From Kordia jejudonensis (GTDB taxonomy: Bacteria > Bacteroidota > Bacteroidia > Flavobacteriales > Flavobacteriaceae), in NCBI RefSeq assembly GCF_001005315.1, contig NZ_LBMG01000028.1, positions 1 to 64,000 of the forward strand: DNA of 64,000 nucleotides, in the 5' to 3' direction. The notes under the pieces are model-generated. The model saw nothing but the letters and a program-made list of their open reading frames with translations, did not search any database and was not told where the DNA came from. Positions 50,845 through 59,482 of the stretch are shown here, one piece after another; the stretch's first letter is position 1; each line of letters begins with the position of its first letter. The translations under genes were made by a program, and so were the position numbers.

Positions 50845-51087
50845 TGAAACTCAGTTTTGAAAAGCTCGTAGAGCGCATACAAAACTGTTAGTTGAACAAA
50901 TCCCGTTGCAGAACGGGATCTCACAACTTACTACTAATAGTTTTTTAGCTTCGAAAGAAATTACAAAACTGCTAGTTGAACAAATCCCGTTGCAGAACGG
51001 GATCTAAAAACAGTTTGACTCAAATTTTGAAAAGCTGTAAGCGAATTCAAAACTGTTAGTTAAACAAATCCCGTTGCAAAACGGACT
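50845..51087. repeat. Two-hairpin structured repeat, copies 2-4 in tandem
   Basis: Copy 2 (50845-50921): TGAAACTCA, stem CAGTTTTG / CAAAACTG (50852-50887) enclosing GCTC-GTA-GAGC, TTAGTTGAA, hairpin ATCCCGTT-GCAG-AACGGGAT (50900-50919). Copy 3 (50939-51004): weaker first stem, same TAGTTGAA and the identical second hairpin (50984-51003). Copy 4 (51012-51087): inner GCT-GTA-AGC, CAAAACTG, TTAGTTAAA, ATCCCGTT-GCAA-AACGGA. The array ends 46 bases before rny, so it may be in its leader. Confidence 0.82.
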
Positions 51088-51132
51088 TTAAGGTTTTTAC
51101 CTTACTAACTAATACATAATTAAGATCGATAG

Positions 51133-52707
51133 ATGATGGATAGTACAACAATCATAATTGCAGTCGCCGTTGGCGTCATTAGCGTACTTATAGGCTTTCT
51201 TATAGCCAAGAGTTTGGAGAAAAAACAAGCGTCAAAAATTATTCAAGATGCTAAAAAAGATGCTGCTAGCGCTTTAAAATCAGCGAAAATTGAAGCAGAA
51301 AGTGTGAAGAAAGATAAAATTCTTCAAGCCAAAGAAAAATTTTTAGAACTCAAAGCAGAACACGAAAAATTTATTCTGTCGAAAGACAAAAAAATGGCAG
51401 AAGCTGAAAAGCGAACGCGCGATAAAGAATCTCAAGTTTCTAGCGAATTGTCAAAGAACAAAAAGTTGAATCAAGAACTTGATGCGAAAGTTAAAGATTA
51501 CAACTATCGTTTGGATATTATCGACAAGAAGAAATCGGAAGTTGAGCGTTTACACAAAAGTCAAGTAGAACAACTAGAAGTAATTTCAGGATTGTCTGCT
51601 GACGAAGCAAAAGAACAATTGGTGGAGTCTTTAAAAGAAGAAGCCAAAACGGATGCGATGAGCTACATTCAAGCCAAACTTGAAGAAGCAAAATTAACAG
51701 CGCAACAAGAAGCTAAAAAGGTAATCATCAATACTATTCAACGTATTGGAACGGAAGAAGCGGTTGAAAACTGTGTTTCTGTGTTTAATATCGAATCGGA
51801 CGATGTAAAAGGACGTATCATTGGTAGAGAAGGACGAAACATTAGAGCATTAGAAGCGGCTACAGGTGTTGAAATCATTGTAGATGACACACCAGAAGCA
51901 ATTATTTTATCTTGTTTTGATTCGGTTCGAAGAGAAGTAGCTCGTTTATCTTTACACCGATTGGTAACTGATGGACGAATTCATCCAGCACGAATAGAAG
52001 AAGTTGTAAAGAAAACTCGTAAACAAATTGATGAAGAAATCATTGAAGTTGGAAAGCGTACTGTAATCGATTTAGGAATTCATGGATTGCATCCAGAATT
52101 GATTAAAACGGTTGGTAGAATGAAATATCGTTCTTCTTACGGACAAAACTTATTACAGCATTCACGAGAAGTCGCAAAACTTTGTGGCGTCATGGCTGCC
52201 GAATTAGGATTGAATCCAAAACTTGCCAAAAGAGCAGGATTACTGCACGATATTGGTAAAGTACCAGATACAGAAACAGAAGTGCCACACGCAATTTTAG
52301 GAATGCAATGGGCAGAAAAATACGGTGAGAAACCAGAAGTTTGTAATGCTATTGGAGCCCATCATGATGAAATAGAAATGGTTTCATTACTATCTCCAAT
52401 TGTACAAGTATGTGATGCCATTTCAGGCGCACGTCCTGGCGCACGACGTCAAGTATTAGACAGTTACATACAACGATTAAAAGACTTGGAAGACATCGCT
52501 TTTGGATTCAATGGTGTAAAGAAAGCTTATGCTATTCAAGCTGGTCGTGAATTACGTGTCATTGTTGAAAGTGAAAAAGTAGACGATGCAAAAGCAGCAG
52601 AATTATCATTCAATATTTCACAAAAAATACAAACGGATATGACCTATCCTGGACAAGTGAAAATTACCGTGATTAGAGAAACAAGAGCGGTAAATATTGC
52701 GAAATAA
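51133..52707 (+). CDS. rny: Ribonuclease Y
   Basis: 524 residues. N-terminal membrane helix ([18 protein letters not shown]), a long coiled coil (residues 30-190), KH domain ([26 protein letters not shown] split around residues 222-250) and HD domain with His372-Asp373 in LLHDIGK. Endoribonuclease that starts mRNA decay at the membrane. Upstream lie 6S RNA and the tandem structured repeats. Length is normal. Confidence 0.95.
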   Translation: MMDSTTIIIAVAVGVISVLIGFLIAKSLEKKQASKIIQDAKKDAASALKSAKIEAESVKKDKILQAKEKFLELKAEHEKFILSKDKKMAEAEKRTRDKESQVSSELSKNKKLNQELDAKVKDYNYRLDIIDKKKSEVERLHKSQVEQLEVISGLSADEAKEQLVESLKEEAKTDAMSYIQAKLEEAKLTAQQEAKKVIINTIQRIGTEEAVENCVSVFNIESDDVKGRIIGREGRNIRALEAATGVEIIVDDTPEAIILSCFDSVRREVARLSLHRLVTDGRIHPARIEEVVKKTRKQIDEEIIEVGKRTVIDLGIHGLHPELIKTVGRMKYRSSYGQNLLQHSREVAKLCGVMAAELGLNPKLAKRAGLLHDIGKVPDTETEVPHAILGMQWAEKYGEKPEVCNAIGAHHDEIEMVSLLSPIVQVCDAISGARPGARRQVLDSYIQRLKDLEDIAFGFNGVKKAYAIQAGRELRVIVESEKVDDAKAAELSFNISQKIQTDMTYPGQVKITVIRETRAVNIAK

Positions 52708-52735
52708 GTATCTTAATACTTACATAAACTCACTG

Positions 52736-52777
52736 AACGTGAATATCTTAGTTGTAGACTACGGTATTCACGTTTTT
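52736..52777 (+). terminator. Intrinsic terminator of rny
   Basis: AACGTGAATA / TATTCACGTT stem (19-base loop with a partial inner pair), then TTT. Confidence 0.8.
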
Positions 52778-52850
52778 AGTTTATGGCAAAACAGTGACAC
52801 ATAGCTGTTATTTATAAATATCTTTAAGGTATAACCTAAATATATCTGTT

Positions 52851-53024
52851 ATGCTAAAGAAAATTTTAAATCTCGCAGGAGTAGATACGCTTTCCAAGAC
52901 AGAACAAATTGAAAATCAAGGAGGCAAAAAAGTTCCTACGTTAGCGGCTTCATTTATGTGTTATTGTAACAACATATATGTTGGCGAAAAAAAATCTGTT
53001 CAAGATTGTTGGCATACTTGCTAA
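52851..53024 (+). CDS. Double-glycine peptide precursor (RiPP-like)
   Basis: 57 residues: leader MLKKILNLAGVDTLSKTEQI then ENQGG, the arrangement of bacteriocin-type double-glycine leaders, and a core with four Cys (FMCYCNNIYV, DCWHTC). The leader differs from the LNKKxIS type of the other precursors, so it probably uses another export or processing route. It has its own terminator at 53050. No modifying enzyme is nearby. A TATCTTTA box lies upstream (about 52820). Confidence 0.65.
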   Translation: MLKKILNLAGVDTLSKTEQIENQGGKKVPTLAASFMCYCNNIYVGEKKSVQDCWHTC

Positions 53025-53049
53025 CTAACAGCATACCGAAAAGAAAGAA

Positions 53050-53082
53050 AAACAGAAATCAGTTGATGGTTTCTGTTTTTTT
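53050..53082 (+). terminator. Intrinsic terminator of the peptide precursor
   Basis: AACAGAAATCA / TGGTTTCTGTT stem, with a mismatch, then seven T; overlaps the 3' end of convergent xerD by two bases. Confidence 0.88.
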
Positions 53083-53977
53083 ATGTTCTAGGGTGATATT
53101 TTTCCATAACCATTGCCAAATGACTACGATCTACATGCATGTAAATTTCTGTTGTCGTAATACTTTCATGACCAAGCATTAATTGAATTGCGCGCAAATC
53201 GGCACCATTCTCCAATAAATGTGTTGCAAACGAATGACGAAATGTATGAGGCGATATTTTCTTTTTCAAGCCCGATTTTTCTGTTAATCGTTTGATAATA
53301 GTAAAAATCATAACGCGTGTTAACTGCTTTCCACGTCTATTCAAAAAAACAGTATCACTAAACTCAGGAATATGTTTGGTATGATTTCGTTGTCCATGTA
53401 CATACAAATTAATATGTTTTTGTGTAAAACTACTTATGGGTACAAAACGTTGTTTATCGCCTTTTCCTGTAACTCTGATAAATCCTTCATCAAAAAATAA
53501 ATCGGAAAACTTTAAACCTACCAACTCACTTACTCGCAGTCCGCAACCATACAATGTTTCGATAATGGCTCTATTTCTATGTCCTTCGTCTTTACTCAAA
53601 TCGATTGCCTTAATCAAACGTTCAATATCTTCTATGGCAAGCGTATCAGGTAGTTTACGTCCTATTTTTGGAGCTTCAATAAGTTCCATAGGATTGTCTT
53701 TTCGATAATCTTCAAAAATCAAATAATTAAAAAAACTTTTCAAACCAGAAATAATCCGCGTTTGCGAACGAGCGTTTAAAATCTTAGCAATCTCATAAAT
53801 AAATTGTTGCACCGTTTCTTCATCCACAGTAAGTGGAGAATGATCAATAGCATTATCAGTAAGATATTGAATTAACTTCTCAATATCATGTGTATAATTT
53901 ACGATCGTATTATCGGATAAACCGCGCTCTATTTTCAAAAAATGCTGGAAGTCTTTCAGCGTATGCGCCCATTTCAT
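53081..53977 (-). CDS. xerD: Tyrosine recombinase XerD-like
   Basis: 298 residues. Core-binding domain (1-95) and catalytic domain with all six active-site residues: Arg148 (GCGLRVSEL), Lys172 (GKGDKQR), His244 and Arg247 (PHTFRHSF), His270 (LGHESI) and Tyr279 (IYMH). Resolves chromosome dimers at dif with a partner recombinase. Standard length. No dif-like site was identified here. Confidence 0.9.
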   Translation of the reverse strand: MKWAHTLKDFQHFLKIERGLSDNTIVNYTHDIEKLIQYLTDNAIDHSPLTVDEETVQQFIYEIAKILNARSQTRIISGLKSFFNYLIFEDYRKDNPMELIEAPKIGRKLPDTLAIEDIERLIKAIDLSKDEGHRNRAIIETLYGCGLRVSELVGLKFSDLFFDEGFIRVTGKGDKQRFVPISSFTQKHINLYVHGQRNHTKHIPEFSDTVFLNRRGKQLTRVMIFTIIKRLTEKSGLKKKISPHTFRHSFATHLLENGADLRAIQLMLGHESITTTEIYMHVDRSHLAMVMEKYHPRT

Positions 53978-54484
53978 AGAAAAATCGTATAAATATTATA
54001 TAACTCTAAAAAGTATGCAATTGCTATTCAGATGGTACGTATAGATATTCATAAGTACTTAACAAATGCTTGTCAAATTACAAAAAGTAATTCTTTTGTA
54101 CTGAATTTATTAAAAACTATTTACGATCAATTTGTAAGACTTTCACACAGACGCTAATGTCGCTGTATTAATCCGAATTGCAGATACTTTTTTAAATTAT
54201 ACGTTGTCATAAATTAATGTAAATCTTGGTTTGAAAGTATTTATGACATTCAACAGCGATTCCTTTATCAACTTCTAAAGGGTTAGATAAGCAGTTGGTA
54301 GTCTCTATTAAAAAACTCAAAAGTTGGTAACAATCTGTCAATTTTTTCAAAGAAATAGATGCTTTACTGAAATTTCAGACTTGATTTTGTTTCAAAATCG
54401 ATCGAGTCAATATTTATATTTTTTGAATTAAAAAGGTAGCTATGGTTTTTTGAATTTTGTACAACAATAAAAAAAACATTAGAA
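53978..54484. other. 507-bp intergenic stretch, no gene found
   Basis: AT-rich. I saw no convincing open frame, terminator, repeat shared with the rest of the window, or clear -7 box; imperfect boxes near 54408-54425 may serve the downstream barrel gene. Confidence 0.4.
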
Positions 54485-55015
54485 ATGAAAAAAATTATTT
54501 TATCAATTGTCGCATTAGTTGGCTTTGCATTTGCAGGAAATGCACAAGATGATGACACAACTATGATGCAAACAGCAAAAGGGAAGTGGCTGATAGAAGC
54601 CAATACTGGAAATGCTTTGTTGGGTAATACGGGTATATATTTCTCAAGTCAAGATGGAGAATATATATACAACATAGGACTTGACGGAGGTTATTTTGTA
54701 GCAGACGATTTTGCAATCAAATTTGGTCTCGGTTATGGTGGAGATTCGGAAACAGATTTAAACGGATTTTCGTATCGTGTAGGTGGTAAATACTACATTG
54801 CGAGCAAATTTCCTATTTCATTAGATGTAACAGGATCAAAAATTGACAATGTTGATGAAAATCCATTTTGGTTAGGAATTGGTGGTGGATACGCTTGGTT
54901 TATTGGAAATAGTGTAGCTATTGAGCCAGGATTACGTTACAATGTTTCTTTAAATGAAGATTTTTCGGATAAAGATATATTCCAAATCAATATTGGATTC
55001 ACAGTATTCTTATAA
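54485..55015 (+). CDS. Outer-membrane beta-barrel protein (OmpA/opacity-like)
   Basis: 176 residues with a signal peptide ending AFAGNAQ. Eight amphipathic strands (LLGNTGIYFSSQDG, NIGLDGGYFVADDFAIKFGL, YRVGGKYYIASKFPISLDV, VAIEPGLRYNVSL) end with INIGFTVFL, the C-terminal aromatic pattern for outer-membrane insertion. Monocistronic. Function unknown. Confidence 0.85.
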   Translation: MKKIILSIVALVGFAFAGNAQDDDTTMMQTAKGKWLIEANTGNALLGNTGIYFSSQDGEYIYNIGLDGGYFVADDFAIKFGLGYGGDSETDLNGFSYRVGGKYYIASKFPISLDVTGSKIDNVDENPFWLGIGGGYAWFIGNSVAIEPGLRYNVSLNEDFSDKDIFQINIGFTVFL

Positions 55016-55041
55016 AAAAAAACATACAGACAAATGTAAGT

Positions 55042-55075
55042 AAAAGTGGAAATTAAGGACTTCCACTTTTTTTTT
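55042..55075 (+). terminator. Intrinsic terminator
   Basis: AAAAGTGGAA / TTCCACTTTT stem with nine-base loop and a run of nine T. Confidence 0.93.
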
Positions 55076-55167
55076 GGAAAATTTTAAACGCAACTAAAAT
55101 TGCGAATGGATGGTTTAAACACCATTATATGTACATGGAAATTTGTATTTTTATCAAAACAATTCCC

Positions 55168-55584
55168 ATGAAAATAATCATCATCAACGGACCAAATCTA
55201 AATTTACTTGGAAAGCGTGAACCTGAAATTTATGGAAGCGCTACATTTGAAGATTACTTTAACGATTTGCAAAAACAATTTCCAGACATCCAATTGACGT
55301 ATTATCAGTCAAATGTAGAAGGCGAATTGATTACGAAACTTCAAGAAGTTGGTTTTGAATTTGATGGAATCATCTTAAATGCAGGTGCATATACGCACAC
55401 ATCTATTGGAATTGGCGATGCGATTAAAGCCATACAAACGCCAGTTGTGGAAGTTCATATCTCAAATACATTTGGCAGAGAAGCATTCAGGCACCAATCG
55501 TATATTTCTGCACACGCAAAAGGTGTCATCTTAGGTTTTGGAATGCAAAGTTATCAGTTGGCAATTCAGAGTTTTTTAGTGTAA
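55168..55584 (+). CDS. aroQ: Type II 3-dehydroquinate dehydratase
   Basis: 138 residues from the ATG at 55168, which starts directly with the family's KIIIINGPNLNLLGKREPEIYG-type core; the 13 codons before are not conserved-looking. Dehydrates 3-dehydroquinate in the shikimate pathway. Catalytic Tyr is in EIYG and catalytic His in EVHISN. Dodecameric cytoplasmic enzyme. Five bases separate it from the next gene. Confidence 0.94.
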   Translation: MKIIIINGPNLNLLGKREPEIYGSATFEDYFNDLQKQFPDIQLTYYQSNVEGELITKLQEVGFEFDGIILNAGAYTHTSIGIGDAIKAIQTPVVEVHISNTFGREAFRHQSYISAHAKGVILGFGMQSYQLAIQSFLV

Positions 55585-55589
55585 AAATT

Positions 55590-56312
55590 ATGAAGAAAGC
55601 CTATTTTAATTGGAGTACCGGAAAAGATTCTTCACTAGCTTTGTATTATATGTTGCAAGAGAAAGAATTCAACATTGCTAAACTTGTTACAACAGTTAAT
55701 AAAGATTATGAACGTGTTTCCATGCACGGATTGCGAGAAGCACTTTTAGATGCACAAGTTGAACGTTTGCAACTGCCATTACAAAAAATATACTTTCCAG
55801 CAGAAGTTTCGATGTCGAGTTATGATGCCACGATGAAAAATGCCACGCAAAAACTAGTCGCAGAAAATTTTACACATGGAATCTTTGGCGATATTTTTTT
55901 AGAAGATTTACGAAGCTATCGTGAAAAAAAACTACAAGAAGTTGGTATAACAGGTGTTTTTCCATTGTGGAAAAAAGACACGAAAACCTTGCTTAAAGAA
56001 TTTATTCACTTAGGATTTAAAGCCATCACTGTTTGTGTAAATGCCAACTTGTTAGACAAATCTTTTGTGGGAAGAATTATAGATGAAGATTTTATCAACG
56101 ATTTGCCAGATACTGTTGATCCGTGTGGAGAAAATGGAGAATTTCACACCTTTGTATTTGACGGACCATTATTTTCTTCGCCAATTGAATTTGCCATTGG
56201 AGAAAAAGTGTTAAAAACCTATACATCCTCTGAAAAAGATGAAGATACCTGTGGTACAGACGATTCTGCTTGGGATACTGCGTTTTGGTACTGCGATTTA
56301 CTTCCGAAATAG
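55590..56312 (+). CDS. Dph6-like ATP-pyrophosphatase (diphthine-ammonia ligase family)
   Basis: 240 residues. PP-loop STGKDSSLAL at residues 9-18; GIFGDIFLEDLRSYREKKL and DPCGENGEFHTFVFDGPLF are the Dph6 hallmarks. Bacteria lack diphthamide, so the real substrate is something else. C-terminal tail with several Cys/Asp residues (DEDTCGTDDSAWDTAFWYC). Co-transcribed with aroQ. Confidence 0.88.
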   Translation: MKKAYFNWSTGKDSSLALYYMLQEKEFNIAKLVTTVNKDYERVSMHGLREALLDAQVERLQLPLQKIYFPAEVSMSSYDATMKNATQKLVAENFTHGIFGDIFLEDLRSYREKKLQEVGITGVFPLWKKDTKTLLKEFIHLGFKAITVCVNANLLDKSFVGRIIDEDFINDLPDTVDPCGENGEFHTFVFDGPLFSSPIEFAIGEKVLKTYTSSEKDEDTCGTDDSAWDTAFWYCDLLPK

Positions 56313-56401
56313 TAAAAAACTCTTAAAAATTAACGTTTCTCTTTGAAAACTTTAGTCAAGTTTTAGGAATCGTTTAAGAACAAATTAAGATAAACCTGCC
56401 C

Positions 56402-56521
56402 TATATTTGATTCAGAAATCAGACAATGATTTCACACAATTTTTTCATAGCTGAAGGTGGGATATCAGTTATTAGGTTGGTTGAGGAAAAAGTCATTCAA
56501 GAAATTGAATGACTTTTTATT
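56402..56521 (+). ncRNA. Candidate small RNA or leader-peptide transcript
   Basis: TATATTTG (56402-56409) resembles a -7 box; 77 bp later a perfect 14-bp stem with a GAAA loop (AAAAAGTCATTCAA / TTGAATGACTTTTT, 56487-56518) followed by T-rich sequence ends the unit. The transcript would be about 100 nt with no gene. It contains a 28-codon frame from 56426 that runs into the terminator. The rest of 56313-56671 holds nothing else I can name. Confidence 0.5.
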
Positions 56522-56671
56522 TTATACTCGGTTTAATACTTCAATATCCGTCTCATTTATATATGATTAAAACTTGAAAACGTATTACTTCGTGGAAATT
56601 TGTTTTTATGATGGTTTTTTGCATTTATAATAATAGTATAATGCTCAACATTTCATATAACAAGCTTTTAC

Positions 56672-57400
56672 TTATAAAGGAATAAAGAAAGCTACCGAAT
56701 ATGCAGATCTACTTTTTGTCTTTACTCTCATTTTAAATTGCCAAACTCCCGCTTGTGCTTGGTGATAAGTTTCATTTCTTGAAAGTGACTTCCATTCGCT
56801 TACTTTTGTATACCAAGTATTACTGTAGACAGAAGTTCTGTATTTCAATCCAAAATATACTCTTTTTAAAGTATTCCCTCTTATTATTCTAGCACTATAA
56901 TGTATACCAGTTGATGAGCTATAATGCGTATAATAATTCCATCCTGATTTTGCTAAATTACCTTTTGATTTAGGATGATTAAAGGTTACTGATAATCCTG
57001 TCGAAGAACCATTCTTTTTGACATTCATTAACTCAAAAGCTAATGGACTTTCCTCATCTTCAAGAGTATCAACATCATTGTTTTCTCCTATTTCGTCTTT
57101 ATTATTTGATAATATTTCATCGTAGTTAGTTTCGGATAAAGTGAAATTATCTTCAGAGTAAAGATTTAACAGTTCAAGATCATTTGCGTAAACTCTTATA
57201 GTTGCAGTATCTCCATGTAATGAAGATAATTCAAAATCTTTACTAAATTCGTAATCAGTTTTTGCTGAAATAAAATCGTTTTCTTCTGGGATTTCTCCTT
57301 TATCACAGCTTGTTAAAAAGGCTGTGATTAATAAAAAAATCGTGAATACACTGAAGGTGTTTTTTTTTAGTTTAATTAGGTTAAAAGTTAATGTTTTCAT
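56672..57400 (-). CDS. Lipoprotein of unknown function
   Basis: 242 residues; lipobox in TAFLTSCDKGE (Cys about residue 32). N-terminal acidic half (ENDFISAKTDYEF, NNDVDTLEDEESP) and a C-terminal half rich in Tyr, Ser and Arg with strand pattern (GWNYYTHYSSSTGIHYSARIIRGN). No family recognised. It sits beside the RiPP precursor run on the same strand; a link is possible but unsupported. Confidence 0.7.
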   Translation of the reverse strand: MKTLTFNLIKLKKNTFSVFTIFLLITAFLTSCDKGEIPEENDFISAKTDYEFSKDFELSSLHGDTATIRVYANDLELLNLYSEDNFTLSETNYDEILSNNKDEIGENNDVDTLEDEESPLAFELMNVKKNGSSTGLSVTFNHPKSKGNLAKSGWNYYTHYSSSTGIHYSARIIRGNTLKRVYFGLKYRTSVYSNTWYTKVSEWKSLSRNETYHQAQAGVWQFKMRVKTKSRSAYSVAFFIPL

Positions 57401-57604
57401 GGTTATTAGAATTTTATTTTCCTTACTCTATTTAAAAATTGGCTTTTCAGGATTCCGCCATGGTTAGGTGTAATCTAATTTTTATTTTTAATGAATGAAA
57501 TTACTTGTAAATAACAATAAAAAGCAAGAATCTAAAAGGAAAGTAAATGACATTTTATAAAACATCAGTATAAAAAAAGTAGTGTAAAATATGAGCAAAA
57601 GAAA

Positions 57605-57622
57605 AGCGAACCGAAGTTCGCT
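57605..57622 (-). terminator. Terminator of RiPP precursor 57682-57852
   Basis: AGCGAAC-CGAA-GTTCGCT; on the minus strand a TTCG loop then a T-rich tail. The same hairpin recurs at 58249 and 58520. Confidence 0.85.
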
Positions 57623-57681
57623 TAATTAGTAATTTTTTGCAATAATTGAGACTATTCATAACTATAGTAGTTAGTAAATTA

Positions 57682-57852
57682 TTAATGATGATCGCAACCA
57701 GGCGTTAGTTGCTTTTCTTTGTCACAAGTTCCATAAGATTGTTCTTGACAACAGCCTGAATCTGCACTTCCGCCGCCTGTAATCATATTTTGATTCATTG
57801 CTGAAATACGTTTTTTATTCAATTGTAATGTTTTAAATTTTCTTTTTTTCAT
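57682..57852 (-). CDS. RiPP precursor, class I lanthipeptide-like
   Basis: 56 residues from the ATG at 57852; the open frame extends upstream, but this ATG opens the conserved leader MKKRKFKTLQLNKKRIS. MITGGG is the likely processing site. The core has four Cys (SGCCQEQ, GTCDK, PGCDHH) and a His-His end. Monocistronic, with its own terminator. No synthetase in the window. Confidence 0.78.
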   Translation of the reverse strand: MKKRKFKTLQLNKKRISAMNQNMITGGGSADSGCCQEQSYGTCDKEKQLTPGCDHH

Positions 57853-58248
57853 GGTAAATATATTTGATTTAATAATACTGAATATAACCTGTGTTCGACG
57901 TAAAAAATTTAGTTCGATACTTTTCTTTTCCGAAGTATAGCAGGGATTTTCCGTTAAAAATTTTTGAAGCCTTGGAAAAAATTTAGGGAAATTCATGCGG
58001 TTTTGGTTTTTTTCAGAAAGAAAAACTAAAAATACCTCTGGAAAAGTTCCCTTTCTTTTGTTTCTTTTCTTTGGGAAAGCAAAGAAAATGAAAATAAAAC
58101 ACTGAAAATATGATATTTAGTAAGGAGTTTCTATGCTCAATTATAAATATGAATTGATTCACTGATATCGAACTGACGTTAATATAGCTATCTAAATTGA
58201 TATCGCTCTACGGGATTGCCCTACTTAACAATTGGTAGTCATAAAAAA
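57853..58248. other. Intergenic stretch between RiPP genes
   Basis: About 400 bp with no gene. Upstream portion is the promoter region of the 57852 gene; the rest is low-complexity (TTTCTTTT / AAAGAAAA tracts) and shows no repeat copy or conserved box. Confidence 0.4.
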
Positions 58249-58266
58249 AGCGAACCGAAGTTCGCT
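58249..58266 (-). terminator. Terminator of RiPP precursor 58273-58422
   Basis: AGCGAAC-CGAA-GTTCGCT, identical to 57605-57622, with seven A on the plus strand that become the T-run on the minus strand. Confidence 0.9.
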
Positions 58267-58272
58267 CTAGTT

Positions 58273-58422
58273 TTAAAAAGTAGTGTCACATATCGGTCCA
58301 CCAGGACAAGATGCTTGATACAAAGTGTCAATCTGTTTTTTTCCTCCTTTTACATTGTTGAATTTCAAACTAGAAATTGCTCTTTTGTTTAGTGCTAATG
58401 ATTTTAAATGTTGTTTTTTCAT
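58273..58422 (-). CDS. RiPP precursor, class I lanthipeptide-like
   Basis: 49 residues: leader MKKQHLKSLALNKRAISSL, then NNVKGG as processing site, and a short core with two Cys (ASCPGGPICDTTF). A TAGTTTTA -7-like box lies about 35 bases upstream on the minus strand. Too short for a standard gene finder; the leader match to its neighbours is the evidence. Confidence 0.75.
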   Translation of the reverse strand: MKKQHLKSLALNKRAISSLKFNNVKGGKKQIDTLYQASCPGGPICDTTF

Positions 58423-58519
58423 AATAAAAAGTTTTAAATATTAATTATGGTAAAACTATAGCAAAACAAATTGCAACTATTCGTACAAAATGTACGATTT
58501 CAGCATAAAGCATAAAAAA

Positions 58520-58537
58520 AGCGAACCGAAGCTCGCT
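58520..58537 (-). terminator. Terminator of RiPP precursor 58556-58777
   Basis: AGCGAAC-CGAA-GCTCGCT, one base different from the two neighbouring terminators, with seven A (T on the minus strand). Confidence 0.88.
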
Positions 58538-58555
58538 ATTGTATGTTATAATTAT

Positions 58556-58777
58556 CTATACATAGATACAATCATCTGTAAGTACATAGCAGTCATACGT
58601 TGCCCAAGGACCAGCACAAGGACTTAAGCATGAGCCTGCTGCTGTAGAAATTGGTACTTCATAACGAATAACTGTAAGAACAATGTCTGATGCTTGACCA
58701 GCTTTTGTGTTCATTGATTCTAAATTCGAAATAGATTTCTTGTTTAAATTTAGTAAACTACGTTTCTTTTTTTTCAT
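58556..58777 (-). CDS. RiPP precursor, class I lanthipeptide-like
   Basis: 73 residues: leader MKKKKRSLLNLNKKSISNL, a KAG instead of GG junction, and the longest core of the set with four Cys (GSCLSPCAGP, YDCYVLTDDCIYV) and many Ser/Thr. The core differs entirely from its neighbours while the leader is kept, the usual sign of a shared enzyme with diversified substrates. Confidence 0.78.
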   Translation of the reverse strand: MKKKKRSLLNLNKKSISNLESMNTKAGQASDIVLTVIRYEVPISTAAGSCLSPCAGPWATYDCYVLTDDCIYV

Positions 58778-58898
58778 GATATTAAATTTTAACGTTATAA
58801 TATCAATTTAAAAAAAATGAAAATATATTATTTACGGTATCACCGTATTTGACAAACGTTTATAAACTTCTCAGTCAAAATTTAGTACAATAAGTAGT

Positions 58899-59069
58899 TT
58901 ACAAAGGTTGGCAAAGTTGACAATTTCCTATTGTTAGATTATTTGCAGCAGCGGTTTTACAAAAACAAGAAGGACCACAAGAAAAACCTGCTCCTTTTAC
59001 TTTTTCATACGTTAATGAAGAAATAGATTTTTTATTCAAATTAAACGCTGTCAGATTCTTTCTTTTCAT
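58899..59069 (-). CDS. RiPP precursor, class I lanthipeptide-like
   Basis: 56 residues: leader MKRKNLTAFNLNKKSISSL, junction VKGAG, and a core with five Cys (FSCGPSCFCK, GNCQLCQPL). Unlike the three downstream copies no AGCGAAC terminator follows. First of the run in transcription order. Confidence 0.76.
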   Translation of the reverse strand: MKRKNLTAFNLNKKSISSLTYEKVKGAGFSCGPSCFCKTAAANNLTIGNCQLCQPL

Positions 59070-59177
59070 GATTTTAAATTTTTGATTAAATCAAAAGGTA
59101 TAAAAATAAAAGAAGAGTCAGTTACGGAAAAGCCGTAATTAATACACTAATACTAATATTAAACGCAAATAGTACTG

Positions 59178-59480
59178 TTAATTAGCTCTCAAATACTTTC
59201 GTTCAATATAAAAAGTAGCAAACGGAATCAAAGAAGCGACAAAGAATATCACAAATCGTTTGAAGCTCCACTTTTGCTCACGAACCACCAAAAAGGCAAG
59301 TAATACATACAGCATAAATAAAATTCCATGTGCCATACCAACAAATTTATTTGGCATTGGTGTTTCGTACATGTATTTTAAAGGCATGGTAATAAAAAAT
59401 GCGATATAGGAGATTCCTTCTAAAATGGCAATTAAGCGAAAAGATCGTACTAATTGTGTTTCTCTCAATGTAGTGTCCAT
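59178..59480 (-). CDS. DUF3817 membrane protein
   Basis: 100 residues, three membrane helices. Opening LVRSFRLIAILEGISYIAFFITMPLKY and the middle GMAHGILFMLYVLLAF are typical of DUF3817. Function unknown; inner membrane. The gene upstream (59483) ends two bases before its start. Confidence 0.88.
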   Translation of the reverse strand: MDTTLRETQLVRSFRLIAILEGISYIAFFITMPLKYMYETPMPNKFVGMAHGILFMLYVLLAFLVVREQKWSFKRFVIFFVASLIPFATFYIERKYLRAN

Positions 59481-59482
59481 AA

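Noticed and set aside
50845-51087. Structured repeats as integron attC sites
   Set aside because: Although hairpin-rich with GTTAGTT words, they lack the paired conserved ends of attC, separate no cassettes, and no integrase of that type is nearby.
53081-53977. xerD as a phage or transposon integrase
   Set aside because: Length, full active site and lack of mobile genes nearby fit the housekeeping recombinase better.
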